The notes: generated by a model not told the origin, from the letters alone. DNA of 53,807 bases from an uncultured Clostridia bacterium (GCA_947038565.1 CAMQWP010000003.1:149183-202989), one strand, 5' to 3'. Numbered from the stretch's first letter, positions 8,512 through 19,117 are shown. A program made the numbers and translations.

Positions 8512-10128
8512 TTACTTAGCGAACTCTACACTACGAGTCTCACGGATAACACTTATCTTTATTTGACCCGGATACTCAAGCTCCGACTCAACTTTCTCTG
8601 CGATTTCTTTTGCAAGGAAGATAGTAGAACTATCGTCAACCTGTTCTGGTTTAACTATTACTCTAATTTCTCTACCTGCTTGAATTGCATATGACTGCTC
8701 TACTCCTGCGAACGAGTTTGCTAGATGTTCCAATTTTTCTAAGCGTTTAACATAATTTTCTAGTGATTCCCTTCTTGCACCTGGTCTTGCACCAGATATA
8801 GCATCAGCTGCCTGAACTATTACTGCCTCAAGGGTCTCGGCTTCCACGTCACCGTGATGAGCTTCTATTGCATGAATAACTGCACGATGCTCTTTGTATT
8901 TTTTAGCTAGATCCACACCTATTTGAATATGTGTACCTTCTGTCTCGTGATCCACTGCCTTACCGATATCATGTAATAATCCAGCACGTTTTGCTATTTT
9001 TACATCAGCACCTAACTCAGCTGCGATGATACCTGCAAGATATGACACCTCAAGAGAGTGATTTAGTACGTTCTGTCCATAGCTTGTACGGAATTTCAAT
9101 CTACCTAGTAATTTTATGATCTCAGGATGTACACCATGTACGTTAGCGTCAAAAGTAGCATTCTCACCAGTCTCTTTGATCTGGACATCAAGTTCACGAC
9201 GAACTTTCTCTACGGTTTCTTCTATACGTGCTGGATGTATACGACCATCAGACACTAATCTTTCTATTGTTTGCTTTGCTATCTCACGACGCATAGGATC
9301 AAAACCTGATAAAGTAACTACATCAGGAGTATCATCGATAATAAGGTCAATACCCGTAGCATTTTCAAGTGCTCTGATATTACGTCCTACTCTACCGATA
9401 AGTCTACCTTTCATCTCATCGCTTGGAAGTGCAACTACAGATACAGTTACTTCGGCTGCGTGGTCAGCTGCACATTTCTGTATTGCTGCACCAATTATAT
9501 TTTTAGCCTTTTTCTCTGCTTCTTCTTTAGCGTTTTGCTCGATTTCTTTTGCCATAACGCCAGCATCTTTCCTTACTGAAACTAATAATCCCTCTATAAG
9601 TTGCTCTTTTGCCTGATCGGTAGTCATTCCTGCCACCCTTTCAAGCTCTACAAGTATCTTAGATTGTGACTCTTTCACATCTTCTGCTGATTTTACTATT
9701 TCTTTTTCTTTCTCATCAAGAGTCTTTCTAAACTCATCAGCTGAGTCCATTTTTTTGTCAAGTAAACCTTCTTTCTTATTTAACAATTCATCTCTTTGAA
9801 GAACACGTTGTTCTGATTTTTGGATTTCTCCACGCCTTTCTTTGGATTCTCTCTCAAACTCGTTACGCATTCTGCGCTGTTCGTCCTTTGCTTCTTGTAA
9901 TGCTTCTTTTCTAAGCGTTTTCGCCTCTAGTTTACCGTCTTCGACTATTTTGTCAGATGCTTCTTTGGCACTGCCGACTTTTTTCGCATAGTCACGACGT
10001 ATAAGAACTATAGTAACTCCAACTCCAATAGCTGTCACTATCAATGTTGTCACAATAACAATCACTGCTACTATGCCACCACTTATTCCACTACTAAGCA
10101 AAGTATCTATCACACTTCTGCTTAACAT
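8512..10128 (-). CDS. rny: Ribonuclease Y
   Basis: A 538-aa membrane-anchored endoribonuclease that starts bulk mRNA decay in Firmicutes. It has one N-terminal membrane helix (about residues 17-42), a long charged coiled coil (about 45-200), a KH domain ([19 protein letters not shown]), an HD domain with the catalytic pair in [12 protein letters not shown], and a conserved C-terminal region ending [11 protein letters not shown]. Length equals the family norm. AGGAGG precedes the ATG. It has its own promoter and follows recA, the usual Clostridial order. Confidence 0.97.
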   Translation of the reverse strand: MLSRSVIDTLLSSGISGGIVAVIVIVTTLIVTAIGVGVTIVLIRRDYAKKVGSAKEASDKIVEDGKLEAKTLRKEALQEAKDEQRRMRNEFERESKERRGEIQKSEQRVLQRDELLNKKEGLLDKKMDSADEFRKTLDEKEKEIVKSAEDVKESQSKILVELERVAGMTTDQAKEQLIEGLLVSVRKDAGVMAKEIEQNAKEEAEKKAKNIIGAAIQKCAADHAAEVTVSVVALPSDEMKGRLIGRVGRNIRALENATGIDLIIDDTPDVVTLSGFDPMRREIAKQTIERLVSDGRIHPARIEETVEKVRRELDVQIKETGENATFDANVHGVHPEIIKLLGRLKFRTSYGQNVLNHSLEVSYLAGIIAAELGADVKIAKRAGLLHDIGKAVDHETEGTHIQIGVDLAKKYKEHRAVIHAIEAHHGDVEAETLEAVIVQAADAISGARPGARRESLENYVKRLEKLEHLANSFAGVEQSYAIQAGREIRVIVKPEQVDDSSTIFLAKEIAEKVESELEYPGQIKISVIRETRSVEFAK

Positions 10129-10216
10129 TTGATACCTCCTAATAATCTGGTCTATTTAATTTACAATAATGCGGTATCGTGTCCCGTTCGCACACTTTTC
10201 ACAATACCACATATTA

Positions 10217-10245
10217 ATAATACTTTAATTCGAACTTATTGTCAA
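10217..10245 (-). promoter_or_regulatory. Sigma-A promoter of rny
   Basis: TTGACA (10245-10240), 17 bp, TATTAT (10222-10217) on the minus strand, about 80 nt before the rny ribosome binding site. No terminator is seen after recA, so read-through from recA is also possible. Confidence 0.8.
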
Positions 10246-10293
10246 TACTTTTATGAAATATTATTCGATATATTTGGTTATTTTATCATTAAC

Positions 10294-11328
10294 TTATTTC
10301 TTAGACTTAATTTCAGCCATAACCTTACCATATATCTCTTGTGCAATATCTGGATTCTTGTCTAGATACTCTACAACACGTTCTTTACCTTGTCCGATTT
10401 TATTGTCCATATAGCTGTACCATGAACCACTCTTTATTATGATTTTATTATCACTAGCAACATCAACTAAACAGCCGTTTTTAGATATGCCCTTGCCATA
10501 AATTATCTCAAACTCTGCCACTCTAAACGGAGGAGCAAGTTTGTTCTTTACTATCTTAGCTTTTGTCTTGTTTCCGCGAATTTCATCACCGTTTACTTTA
10601 AGAGCCTCGCCTTTTCTAACATCGATTCTTACACTAGCGTAGAATTTAAGTGCCTTTCCTCCGGCAGTAACTTCAGGGCTACCATATGTAATGCCGATTT
10701 TCTCTCTTAGCTGATTGATGAATATTACTACAGCTCTAGATTTATTGATAATACCTGTCAACTTTCTAAGTGCCTGTGACATAAGTCTTGCCTGTAGACC
10801 TACTACTGACTCACCCATCTCACCATCTATCTCCGCTTTTGGAGTAAGTGCCGCTACCGAGTCAATAACTATTACATCCATACTACCAGACCTTACTAAA
10901 GTCTCACAAATGCTAAGTGCTTGCTCGCCATTATCTGGCTGAGAGACATATAGATCCTTGATATTTACACCAAGTCTCTCCGCATATACTGGATCTAAAG
11001 CATGCTCAGCGTCTATAAACGCACATGTTCCGCCTCGTTTTTGTGCTGCTGCTATTGCATGCAATGCTACAGTTGTTTTACCTGAAGACTCTGGTCCATA
11101 TATCTCAACAATACGACCTCTTGGTAAACCGCCAACGCCTAAAGCTACATCCAAAGTCAAGCAGTCAGTAGGGATAACATCTATTGGAACGATATCATTA
11201 TCGCCAAGTTTCATTATACTTCCCTGTCCATACACCTCAGTGATTTTTTTAATTGCGTCATCTATGAACTTTGCCTTCTCTTCATCATTACTAGGTATAT
11301 TCATTACCTTTGATTTCTTTTCCGCCAT
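10294..11328 (-). CDS. recA: Recombinase RecA
   Basis: A 344-aa RecA of normal length. It shows Walker [10 protein letters not shown], Walker [12 protein letters not shown], loop L1 [20 protein letters not shown], loop L2 [19 protein letters not shown] and [12 protein letters not shown]. It forms the filament for homologous recombination and, in most Firmicutes, the SOS signal. I found no obvious LexA operator next to it, because the gene lies only 18 nt after cinA in an operon. AAGGAG lies 6 nt before the ATG. Confidence 0.98.
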   Translation of the reverse strand: MAEKKSKVMNIPSNDEEKAKFIDDAIKKITEVYGQGSIMKLGDNDIVPIDVIPTDCLTLDVALGVGGLPRGRIVEIYGPESSGKTTVALHAIAAAQKRGGTCAFIDAEHALDPVYAERLGVNIKDLYVSQPDNGEQALSICETLVRSGSMDVIVIDSVAALTPKAEIDGEMGESVVGLQARLMSQALRKLTGIINKSRAVVIFINQLREKIGITYGSPEVTAGGKALKFYASVRIDVRKGEALKVNGDEIRGNKTKAKIVKNKLAPPFRVAEFEIIYGKGISKNGCLVDVASDNKIIIKSGSWYSYMDNKIGQGKERVVEYLDKNPDIAQEIYGKVMAEIKSKK

Positions 11329-11346
11329 AATTTCTCCTTATTATAT

Positions 11347-12060
11347 TCAATACTTTCTTGTATTGAATTCTATTAATTTTAATAACTTAAACATTGCTTG
11401 ATTTGCTACCTTAGCACGCACACTATTTCGACTGCCCGTGTATGATAATTGTTCTACATGACAATCATCTACGCTACCATATCCGATATATGCAACGCCA
11501 ACTTTACTACTATCTTTATGAGAAGCATAGCCCGTTGTTGCGATGCCGTATTTAACTTCTTTATTAGCCAAAATACCCTTAAGCATAGCAGAACATGTCT
11601 CCGCAGATACCGCACCTTGCTCCTCTATAGTAGCACTTTGCACGTGTAGACGTCTTACTTTCGCACCACTATTATAGCTGACTATTCCCTCATAGAACAC
11701 GTCACTAGCACCGTTAATATCACATATCTCTGAGCAAATCATACCGCCAGTAATAGACTCCGCTACTGCTACCATTGCACTCTCTCTCTTAAGTTTCTTT
11801 ACCAAACATTGATTAAGATCCTCGTCGCGATCAGAGTAAATATAGTCCTCAAGCCTTACAGTAATCTTGCTAAGCACGCTCTCTAGTGCGATACTGTCTA
11901 CGCTCGATTTTGATATAAATATCTTACCCGCTAAATCAGTCTCTTCGAACTTGATCTCTATATCATCACTAGCAAGACCTTCGCATATTTTATTAAATCT
12001 TGATTTATTTATGCCAAAGGTACGTAACGTACATGCATATACGAACTGCTTATCATCCAT
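11347..12060 (-). CDS. cinA: CinA-family protein lacking the MoCF domain (PncC-like amidase)
   Basis: A 237-aa protein. The C-terminal 150 residues are the CinA/PncC nicotinamide mononucleotide deamidase domain: AVAESITGGMICSEI, GASDVFYEGIVSYNSGAK and GAVSAETCSAML. The N-terminal 80 residues begin YACTLRTFGINKSRF and match the linker (KH-like) domain of full-length CinA. The usual N-terminal MoCF/CinA nucleotide-binding domain of about 165 residues is missing. The truncation looks established rather than a broken gene: the ATG has its own AAGGAG, placed in the last codons of pgsA, and the frame is open. It sits between pgsA and recA as in many Firmicutes. Confidence 0.93.
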   Translation of the reverse strand: MDDKQFVYACTLRTFGINKSRFNKICEGLASDDIEIKFEETDLAGKIFISKSSVDSIALESVLSKITVRLEDYIYSDRDEDLNQCLVKKLKRESAMVAVAESITGGMICSEICDINGASDVFYEGIVSYNSGAKVRRLHVQSATIEEQGAVSAETCSAMLKGILANKEVKYGIATTGYASHKDSSKVGVAYIGYGSVDDCHVEQLSYTGSRNSVRAKVANQAMFKLLKLIEFNTRKY

Positions 12061-12065
12061 AATAA

Positions 12066-12758
12066 TTACTCCTTATCTTCGCTATCATCAGCGTCAGCGT
12101 TATCAACTGCTGACACATCGCGACTAGGCTTGCTTGACGCTGCGATATCGGCAAAGACTTGCCTGTTTTTAATAATGTAATTAAGTCCTGACACGATAGT
12201 TAGAACTGTCGCCACAGCAAATAAAGCCCATCCCATGAATAAGAAAACTATTCCTACCCACATAACGATGACATTATCAACATTTATAAGTGGTACAAGC
12301 ATCAACATTGGTATAAATATTAATGTGATAACAGTCTTAGCTTTTCCTAGATTATCAGCACCAAGGACAAGTCCTTTAGTAGCTGCCATTTGTCTAAGAA
12401 CGCCGATTATAAACTCTCTCGCAAGTATAGCTATTACACCGATTAGTCCAGCGTATGGAGGCATAACAGGGAATAACTCACCAGTAGCAGGAACCTTGAA
12501 AGTCATCTCAAGCAATATGATAAGTCCAGTAACTACTAGTATCTTATCTGCTATCGGATCTAAAAACTTGCCTAAGTCCGTTACCATATTGTACTTTCTA
12601 GCGATGTGACCGTCGATTGCATCTGTACATGAAGTAAATATGTATAGAAGAGTCATCGGTATATAGTAGTATCCAAATACTTCTTTCAAGCAAAATAATG
12701 CTATGATCACAGGTACTAGTGCTATTCTTGCTAATGTTATCTTTGTAGGTAAATTCAT
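12066..12758 (-). CDS. pgsA: CDP-diacylglycerol--glycerol-3-phosphate 3-phosphatidyltransferase
   Basis: A 230-aa integral membrane enzyme that makes phosphatidylglycerol phosphate. It starts MNLPTKITLARIALVPVII and carries the CDP-alcohol phosphatidyltransferase motif in DAIDGHIARKYNMVTDLGKF followed by LDPIADKI. Several membrane helices follow, and the tail of about 30 residues is acidic. Its start overlaps the rimO stop by 4 nt (ATGA), and the next gene, cinA, begins 5 nt after its stop, so it is translationally coupled in the ftsK-recA operon. Confidence 0.95.
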   Translation of the reverse strand: MNLPTKITLARIALVPVIIALFCLKEVFGYYYIPMTLLYIFTSCTDAIDGHIARKYNMVTDLGKFLDPIADKILVVTGLIILLEMTFKVPATGELFPVMPPYAGLIGVIAILAREFIIGVLRQMAATKGLVLGADNLGKAKTVITLIFIPMLMLVPLINVDNVIVMWVGIVFLFMGWALFAVATVLTIVSGLNYIIKNRQVFADIAASSKPSRDVSAVDNADADDSEDKE

Positions 12759-14077
12759 GATATCTCTCCTATTAAATCAACACCGTCAGTGTTAGTAATA
12801 TTAACTAAATATATTTCGCCTATATCTAAAGGCTGATTAGAAGTAAAATACACTACTCCATCTATTTCTGGTGCATCAGTTTTTGTTCTGCCTATAAAAC
12901 ACTGCCTATCGTAATCCACATCTTCATACATTACCTCAACGCACTTGCCTATCATAAGCTCACATTTATCTGCCATTATTTTCTCTTGAATGGCATAAAG
13001 TGCAGCCACGCGATCGGTCTTTACTTGCTCGTCGATCTGATCAGGTAGTTTGTATGCAGGAGTGCCATCTTCTCTTGAATACGCGAAGAAACCACACTTA
13101 TCGAACTTGCTTTCTTCTATAAATCTTGCAAGAGTATTGAAGTCGTCCTCAGTCTCGCCAGGGAATCCTACTATAAATGTAGTCCTGATAGCCATCTCTG
13201 GAACTATAGCCCTGATCCTTGCGATCAAACTCACTAATTGCTCATTATTTATACGCCTATTCATACGCTTAAGCACTGGGCTTGCCGCATGTTGCATAGG
13301 GATATCAATGTATTTTACTATCTTAGGGTTTGAACCAATATACTCAATAAGTCTATCAGTCACTTGCTCTGGATAACAATACAATAATCTTATCCACTTA
13401 ACATTTAACTTAGATAACTCTTCAAGTAGCTCTATTAATTTGATTTCGCCATAAATATCCTCACCGTATCTAGTGATATCTTGAGCGACGATATTAAGCT
13501 CCTTGACGCCGTAATTTCTAATAAGTCCTTCCACTTCACTTACTATATCTTCTATCTTCCTTGATGTATACTTACCTCTAATAGACGGGATAGCACAGTA
13601 TGTACAATTATTATTACAGCCTTCCGCTATTTTCACATACGCGAAATGGTAAGGTGTAGTAAGTACTCGCTCGCCGTCGAAAATCTCTCTCTTGTCACGA
13701 TCATTTGAGCGGGCAATCCTGTCGCCAGTATACTCTTCTAACAACTTCGGCAAATCCTTATAGCTCGCAGTACCTATGAATATATCTACTTCTGTAAGGT
13801 CGTCTTTTAGCTCTTCCATATACCTCTGAGGCAAACAACCTGATACGATAAGACACTTACACTTACCATTCTGCTTATACTCCGCCATCTCAAGTATGGT
13901 CTCTATCGACTCTGTCTTCGCACTCTCGATGAAAGCACAAGTATTGACTATAATGATATCAGAATCCGCAGGGTCACCAGTAAAAGTATATCCGTCTTTT
14001 TGCAAGAATGCTAGCATATTCTCCGTATCAACTCTATTTTTATCACATCCAAGTGATATAATACCTATTTTATTCAA
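12755..14077 (-). CDS. rimO: Ribosomal protein S12 methylthiotransferase RimO
   Basis: A 440-aa radical-SAM enzyme that adds a methylthio group to the conserved Asp of ribosomal protein S12. It has an N-terminal UPF0004 domain (IISLGCDKNRVDTENML, IVNTCAFIESAK), the CxxxCxxC cluster in EGCNNNCTYCAIP, and a C-terminal TRAM domain. It uses a TTG start with GGAGA 8 nt upstream; the start overlaps the end of ftsK by 8 nt. MiaB is the close paralogue, but the GCDKN start and position next to pgsA favour RimO. Confidence 0.94.
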   Translation of the reverse strand: MNKIGIISLGCDKNRVDTENMLAFLQKDGYTFTGDPADSDIIIVNTCAFIESAKTESIETILEMAEYKQNGKCKCLIVSGCLPQRYMEELKDDLTEVDIFIGTASYKDLPKLLEEYTGDRIARSNDRDKREIFDGERVLTTPYHFAYVKIAEGCNNNCTYCAIPSIRGKYTSRKIEDIVSEVEGLIRNYGVKELNIVAQDITRYGEDIYGEIKLIELLEELSKLNVKWIRLLYCYPEQVTDRLIEYIGSNPKIVKYIDIPMQHAASPVLKRMNRRINNEQLVSLIARIRAIVPEMAIRTTFIVGFPGETEDDFNTLARFIEESKFDKCGFFAYSREDGTPAYKLPDQIDEQVKTDRVAALYAIQEKIMADKCELMIGKCVEVMYEDVDYDRQCFIGRTKTDAPEIDGVVYFTSNQPLDIGEIYLVNITNTDGVDLIGEIS

Positions 14078-17000
14078 TTACTCTATCTCCATATAATCTT
14101 GTAAAATCATCTAAACTAATAGCGATTTCTTTTTTGTTACCATTTATCGACACGTAGCCTTTTTCTTCCATGATATCTACGATTCTCGCAGCACGCGGGA
14201 ATCCTATACTAAACCTTCTTTGCAACTTAGTTATGCTTACCGTCTTTGTCTCTACGAAGTAGAACAATGCTCTTACAAACATATCATCTTCTTCGAAGCT
14301 AGTATTTGACGAATTGCTAAATGATGTACCTGATGGATTAGCACTAGTAGGCTTATCATTCATAATCATGTTTTCTATCTCAGGATCGAAGTACGATACA
14401 TTATTTTCTCTAATATAATCACATATCGCATTTACCTCAGCACCGCTAATAAACGTGCCCTGTATCCTGACAGTCAATGGCGAGCTACTCTCAGAGAATA
14501 ACATGTCACCATTTCTAAGTAATTTTTCCGCTCCAGCTTGATCTATAATAGTCTTACTATCTACGTACGACGCTACTGCAAAAGCTATTCTTGAAGGCAA
14601 ATTCGCCTTTATAATACCCGTAATAACGTCAACCGAAGGTCTTTGAGTAGCAAGTATCAAACAAATACCCGCCGCCCTCGCTTTCTGCGTAAGCCTTACG
14701 ATCCTTTCTTCAAGTTCCTTCTTAACATAAGTCATCAGGTCGCCAACCTCGTCTATGATTATAGCGATATGTGGCAATTTATCTTCAGCTTTAAGATCAG
14801 GCATTTTATTATAATCACCGATATTCTGCACACGATTACTCGCAAAAGTAGAATACCTTAATTCCATTTCCTCAATAGCCCAGTCAAGCATATTAAGAGC
14901 CTTGTCCTTATCGCAAACTGTAGTAGGTATCAGCATATGAGGTATGCCGTTATACATATTCAGCTCTACATGCTTAGGATCCACTAGCAACAGCTTTAAC
15001 TCTTGCGGTGTGTACTTATACACCATCGAGCATATTAGCGAATTAAGACATACTGATTTACCTGCACCAGTCGCACCCGCTATCAGCAAGTGAGGCATTT
15101 TTGCAAGATCAGCAACAAAGTTATTACCGTCACAGTCCTGACCTAATGCAAAAGTAATGCTATGCTTAGGATTTGCGAACTCGGTACTTTTAATAACTTG
15201 TTTTAATCCTACCATGCCACGTACTTTATTCGGCACTTCTACTCCAAATAAATTTTTTCCCGGTATAGGTATCTGACACCTAACGCTTTCTACCTCTAGG
15301 CACATGGCGATATCATTACCTAGATTAGCTATTTTATTTACTGAAATACCCCTAGGCATTGCAAGCTCCATTCTAGTAAAAGTCGGGCCTACAACAGTAT
15401 TTACTACCTTTGCTTGTATGTGGAAAGTATCAAACATCTCTTCTAAAATATTACACTTTAGACTCAAATCATCATTACCATCTTCATTAGACTTATAGTC
15501 ATTTAGCAATGAAATCGGAGGGAATTTATACTTAGTAATTCTAGCTTTTTTCGGTGCAGCCACTACCTTAACTTCTGTTGTCGCGACAGTATTATCTATT
15601 CTCTCGAGTGGTCTCGTACTTCCGCTCATCAATCCGCCATTTTTACTCGCTAATGATTGGTGTGTAAATCCTTTGTCGCTTCGCTCACGTCTGTCTCTGA
15701 CATCATCGACGCTAGGTTTCTCATCTATCATATGCCTACCGCGTAACTCTTCTCCAGCTTTCGCCTCTCGCTCTTCACGTTGTTTTCTAAGCATATCAGT
15801 AAAGTTCCCTGACTCCTCATACGTTGTAGGAGGTGGAGTTTTCCCCGCTGCTTTATCTCTCTTCGCTTTATGCTTTGCTAGCCTTGCTGCAAGCTCACTG
15901 CTTATACCAGAATTAACTGGTGCTGGTTCAGGAGTTTCTTTATTTATGGTGATCTCTTCTACTTTAAAGTAATCAGGGTTCGCGCCACTCTGCACATGTA
16001 TATCATCATCTATATCACTTGCGATAGGTGCACTCTCATAGTTATCTCCGTCGAAACCTCTAGCAACATCATCAATTACAGTATCGAACTCATCAAGACC
16101 TGTACCAAGTTCCTCGATAATCCCAGAGTTATCCGTATCGCCGTTAAGTTTTTTTCTTAGCTTGTTTAGCCTATAATCGTTAGTGTAGCTTACTAGCTTC
16201 GCTATTTCTTCAGGGCTATCAGTGCTTTGAATATTGGCTTGATCACGCACGCTCCTACCATACAACATATCCACTGCTTCATTAAACTTGTATTCAGAAT
16301 TTTCTTCAGTATTAGTAATTGCTGGCTGTTTCTTCAATATGCTTTTTGCCTTACTAAGCATAGTAGTAGGGGGGGCAACCTCTGGAGCAATGTTGTTATC
16401 ACGAGCATACTCTTCTTTCGCACGTAGCTCAGATAGCTCTTCAAGGCTAACATAACTCGGCACATCGCCCTCGCCTTTGTCACGTCTTTTTTGAGTTTTC
16501 TTTGTACCAAATATACTTACTTCGTCTATATTCAAGCTATCGCCTACTGGCTTATAGTTAGTATCCTCATCGCCTATCTCACGACCTTCGCTATCATTCG
16601 ACTTACTTCTACTTCTTACCACACCTTCAATAGAGCCATGAAAAATAACAACACCACTACTAGCAATAGCTAGAAGTGACACAACTACTATAGCAAAATA
16701 ATAATTTATACTAAGTAGCGGATATATAATAACAGCCGTTAAAGCTCCGCCCGCAGTATCGTGTTCATTATAACACTTTGCAATAAAATCGCCATAACCA
16801 CCACCCATATACTGATAAGAACTAACAATATGCAGAAGAAATATAATCATGGATACGAACCCAAAAATGCCAAGTATTCTGATCAATTTTGCCTTAGGTG
16901 CTTTGATATTAACACACTTTAGTAATCCTACTAAAATGATCGCGACAACAAAAGCATAGATTGCAAAACCGAAAGTGCCTACAAAAAAATTAGTAATATA

Positions 17001-17114
17001 CCCACCGACATTGCCGAAAACGCCTGCCAAAATAAGTATAAACACTATGCCTATACCTAGCAGTATCCCACCTTCGATAAAATGGTCGTATTTTCCACTA
17101 ATTCTTTTCTTCAT
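14070..17114 (-). CDS. ftsK: DNA translocase FtsK/SpoIIIE
   Basis: A 1014-aa DNA pump for chromosome segregation at the division or sporulation septum. It has four N-terminal membrane helices (within residues 10-180), a long charged linker (about 190-500), then the RecA-like motor with Walker A GATGAGKSVCLNSLI and Walker B HIAIIIDEVGDLM. The usual Walker B reading is DEFADLM, so Phe-Ala is replaced by Val-Gly. The C-terminal gamma winged helix (FVRALFYFVETKTVSI, RRFSIGFPRAARIVDIMEEKGYVS) reads DNA polarity sites. Start chosen at the ATG after GGAGGG; 15 upstream in-frame codons lack a site. Sporulation genes elsewhere favour a SpoIIIE role. Confidence 0.95.
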   Translation of the reverse strand: MKKRISGKYDHFIEGGILLGIGIVFILILAGVFGNVGGYITNFFVGTFGFAIYAFVVAIILVGLLKCVNIKAPKAKLIRILGIFGFVSMIIFLLHIVSSYQYMGGGYGDFIAKCYNEHDTAGGALTAVIIYPLLSINYYFAIVVVSLLAIASSGVVIFHGSIEGVVRSRSKSNDSEGREIGDEDTNYKPVGDSLNIDEVSIFGTKKTQKRRDKGEGDVPSYVSLEELSELRAKEEYARDNNIAPEVAPPTTMLSKAKSILKKQPAITNTEENSEYKFNEAVDMLYGRSVRDQANIQSTDSPEEIAKLVSYTNDYRLNKLRKKLNGDTDNSGIIEELGTGLDEFDTVIDDVARGFDGDNYESAPIASDIDDDIHVQSGANPDYFKVEEITINKETPEPAPVNSGISSELAARLAKHKAKRDKAAGKTPPPTTYEESGNFTDMLRKQREEREAKAGEELRGRHMIDEKPSVDDVRDRRERSDKGFTHQSLASKNGGLMSGSTRPLERIDNTVATTEVKVVAAPKKARITKYKFPPISLLNDYKSNEDGNDDLSLKCNILEEMFDTFHIQAKVVNTVVGPTFTRMELAMPRGISVNKIANLGNDIAMCLEVESVRCQIPIPGKNLFGVEVPNKVRGMVGLKQVIKSTEFANPKHSITFALGQDCDGNNFVADLAKMPHLLIAGATGAGKSVCLNSLICSMVYKYTPQELKLLLVDPKHVELNMYNGIPHMLIPTTVCDKDKALNMLDWAIEEMELRYSTFASNRVQNIGDYNKMPDLKAEDKLPHIAIIIDEVGDLMTYVKKELEERIVRLTQKARAAGICLILATQRPSVDVITGIIKANLPSRIAFAVASYVDSKTIIDQAGAEKLLRNGDMLFSESSSPLTVRIQGTFISGAEVNAICDYIRENNVSYFDPEIENMIMNDKPTSANPSGTSFSNSSNTSFEEDDMFVRALFYFVETKTVSITKLQRRFSIGFPRAARIVDIMEEKGYVSINGNKKEIAISLDDFTRLYGDRVIE

Positions 17115-17183
17115 GCACCCTCCAGTTTGCGACGTATAGTATAGCACAAAACTAATCATGCCTACTACCTATCACCACTTAAA

Positions 17184-17546
17184 TTATTTATCTAACTCGT
17201 ATCCAGGCTTAGTAGATTTACCATATTGCCTGTCGAAATTTTCCTTGTTTTTCTCCATATAAATATCAAAAACATCTTGACTTGTCATACCCATTCTAAG
17301 ACACATGCCCGTAAAGAAATGTAGTATATCAATTATTTCCTCTTTTATAGCCTTCTCGTTTAAAGGTTTTTCGTTCTTCCACCATTTAAAATTAACTTCA
17401 TCAAGCAACTCTGCAAGCTCGCTAATCATAGCCAAAGTCTGCTTTTGTATCCACTGCTCTGGCTTGATATCTTCCAAATGCCTATTACGGATTAGGTCGT
17501 CATCAAATGCCTTTTGCATCTCAAAAATCTTATCTAATTTATCCAT
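17184..17546 (-). CDS. Dimeric all-alpha dUTP pyrophosphatase (dUTPase_2 type)
   Basis: A 120-aa MazG-fold NTP pyrophosphatase. The order MDKLDKIFEMQKAFDDDL, QKQTLAMISELAELLDE, VNFKWWK and EEIIDILHFF matches the dimeric dUTPase family; the ExxxD/E pairs bind magnesium. Such enzymes remove dUTP and supply dUMP. It lies 3 nt after the M16 peptidase gene and 70 nt before ftsK on the same strand. No good Shine-Dalgarno is visible beyond AAGGAT at 8 nt, which is acceptable. Confidence 0.88.
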   Translation of the reverse strand: MDKLDKIFEMQKAFDDDLIRNRHLEDIKPEQWIQKQTLAMISELAELLDEVNFKWWKNEKPLNEKAIKEEIIDILHFFTGMCLRMGMTSQDVFDIYMEKNKENFDRQYGKSTKPGYELDK

Positions 17547-17549
17547 AAA

Positions 17550-18812
17550 TTATCCTTTCATGATCGCTAGAGGGTCAAAGCCTGGGGCTTTACCTACATA
17601 GCTAGCGACTACCTTGTTCATATTAAACACATGGTCACACACGTCAATAAGGTCTTGCTTAGTAACTTTTTCTATTGCATTGATCCTCTCATCAACATCA
17701 AATGGCTCATCAAGGAATAATGCGAATCTAGACAGCATACGCATTACTGAAGAACTATTTTCTTGTGATAAGATATAAGTTCCTTTTAATTGTTTTTTAC
17801 ATCTTTCTATCTCTAGATCGGTAAAACCATTATTTTTCACATCAAGTATTTCTTTCCTTACCGACTCTATTGCCTTTTGGCTAGTATTCGGATTGGTACC
17901 TAGATAGATAGAAAAGTCACCATTATTGACGAATGAAGACGGATAAGAGAATACATTATAAGCCAAACCATTACGCTCTCTTATCTCTTGAAATAGTCTT
18001 GAACTCATGCCAGAACCGAAAATAGTGCTCATAAGCATTGACGCCATGTCATACTTACTTCCTAGCTCGTGACCTGGAAATGCAAAAGCAATATTTGCTT
18101 GCTCTAGATCCTTAGCTACTATGATGCTGTCGCTTTTCACTTCGTGGAAAGGAGCAGGAGTCTTATCAGAATGTTTCTTCTTAAAATTGTTTTTGAAGTA
18201 TTTATTTGCAAGCTCAACAGCCTTCTCTTGCTCGATATTACCCGCAAAACAAACTACTGTATTATCAGCGCAATACATATTATCCACATACTCATGCAAT
18301 ACATCAGGAGTGAACTTCTGTATATTCTCACTAGAGCCAAGTATAGTCTGACCCAAAGAATTGCCCTTATAGAATAAAGAAGTAAGGTTTTCAAGACAAA
18401 AGTCATCAGGAGTATCAGTACTCATAGCGATCTCTTCTAGAACTACGCCTTTTTCTTTTTCCATCTCAACGCTATCAAAAGTAGAATTGAAATAAAAATC
18501 ACTTAATATCTCACTGCAATTATCAGCAAACTCATCAACGGTTACTATATAATAGCAAGTCGACTGCTTAGAAGTATAAGCATTGATTTGTGCGCCTAGT
18601 CCCGCCACTTCGCTAACGATATCGAAAGCCGTACGCTTATCAGTACCTTTGAACATCATATGCTCTATAAAATGCGAGATACCGTTATTGATAGAAGTCT
18701 CATCACTACTACCGACAGCCGTCATAACGCAAATTGCTACAGATCTGAAGCCTTCCATCTTCTTGTGAACTACTCTTAGTCCATTGTCCAGTCTTGTTAT
18801 AGAATTATTCAT
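17550..18812 (-). CDS. M16 family zinc peptidase (YmxG/MlpA-like)
   Basis: A 420-aa member of the pitrilysin family. The zinc motif HxxEH appears as FIEHMMFKG in HFIEHMMFKGTDKRTAF, with the downstream Glu in VVLEEIAMSTDTPDD. The second half carries ERNGLAYNVFSYPSSF, conserved in the non-catalytic half domain. In Firmicutes this gene often follows pnp and ylxY, and both are within 4 kb here. AAGGAG lies before the ATG. It appears to head the dut-ftsK-rimO-pgsA-cinA-recA unit. Confidence 0.93.
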   Translation of the reverse strand: MNNSITRLDNGLRVVHKKMEGFRSVAICVMTAVGSSDETSINNGISHFIEHMMFKGTDKRTAFDIVSEVAGLGAQINAYTSKQSTCYYIVTVDEFADNCSEILSDFYFNSTFDSVEMEKEKGVVLEEIAMSTDTPDDFCLENLTSLFYKGNSLGQTILGSSENIQKFTPDVLHEYVDNMYCADNTVVCFAGNIEQEKAVELANKYFKNNFKKKHSDKTPAPFHEVKSDSIIVAKDLEQANIAFAFPGHELGSKYDMASMLMSTIFGSGMSSRLFQEIRERNGLAYNVFSYPSSFVNNGDFSIYLGTNPNTSQKAIESVRKEILDVKNNGFTDLEIERCKKQLKGTYILSQENSSSVMRMLSRFALFLDEPFDVDERINAIEKVTKQDLIDVCDHVFNMNKVVASYVGKAPGFDPLAIMKG

Positions 18813-18849
18813 TTACTCTCCTTATTTTCCCCGTGGTCGCTTGCTTTTA

Positions 18850-18872
18850 GATAATAAAAACCGTTTATTATC
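18850..18872. repeat. 9-bp inverted repeat at the start of the M16 peptidase transcript
   Basis: GATAATAAA and TTTATTATC flank a 5-nt spacer. It begins about 5 nt after the predicted transcription start, so it could be an operator or a 5' mRNA hairpin. Confidence 0.5.
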
Positions 18873-18883
18873 ACTTGCAATAT

Positions 18884-18911
18884 ATTATACAATCCACTAC
18901 CAAAACCGCAA
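18884..18911 (-). promoter_or_regulatory. Candidate promoter of the M16-to-recA operon
   Basis: TTGCGG (18911-18906), 16 bp, TATAAT (18889-18884) on the minus strand, about 70 nt before the start codon. Confidence 0.6.
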
Positions 18912-19117
18912 AAATACGTGCTTCAGCAACGAACTCAACAATAAGCATATTTATACCTATATATTATATAACATAATGCCCATAAAGTAAAGACTTTAGG
19001 TGATATTAGCCTAAAATTTTTATCTATCTAAGTAGTGGCTTAAACTTTTTTTGCACACTTTATATCAATTATGGTTTATTTTTCCTCTTTCATTCATACA
19101 ATAGTCTAGAGGTGTGT

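Noticed and set aside
18813..19117. Riboswitch or small gene in the divergent M16/deacetylase gap
   Set aside because: Only a promoter and a short dyad can be supported; no structured RNA motif was recognised.
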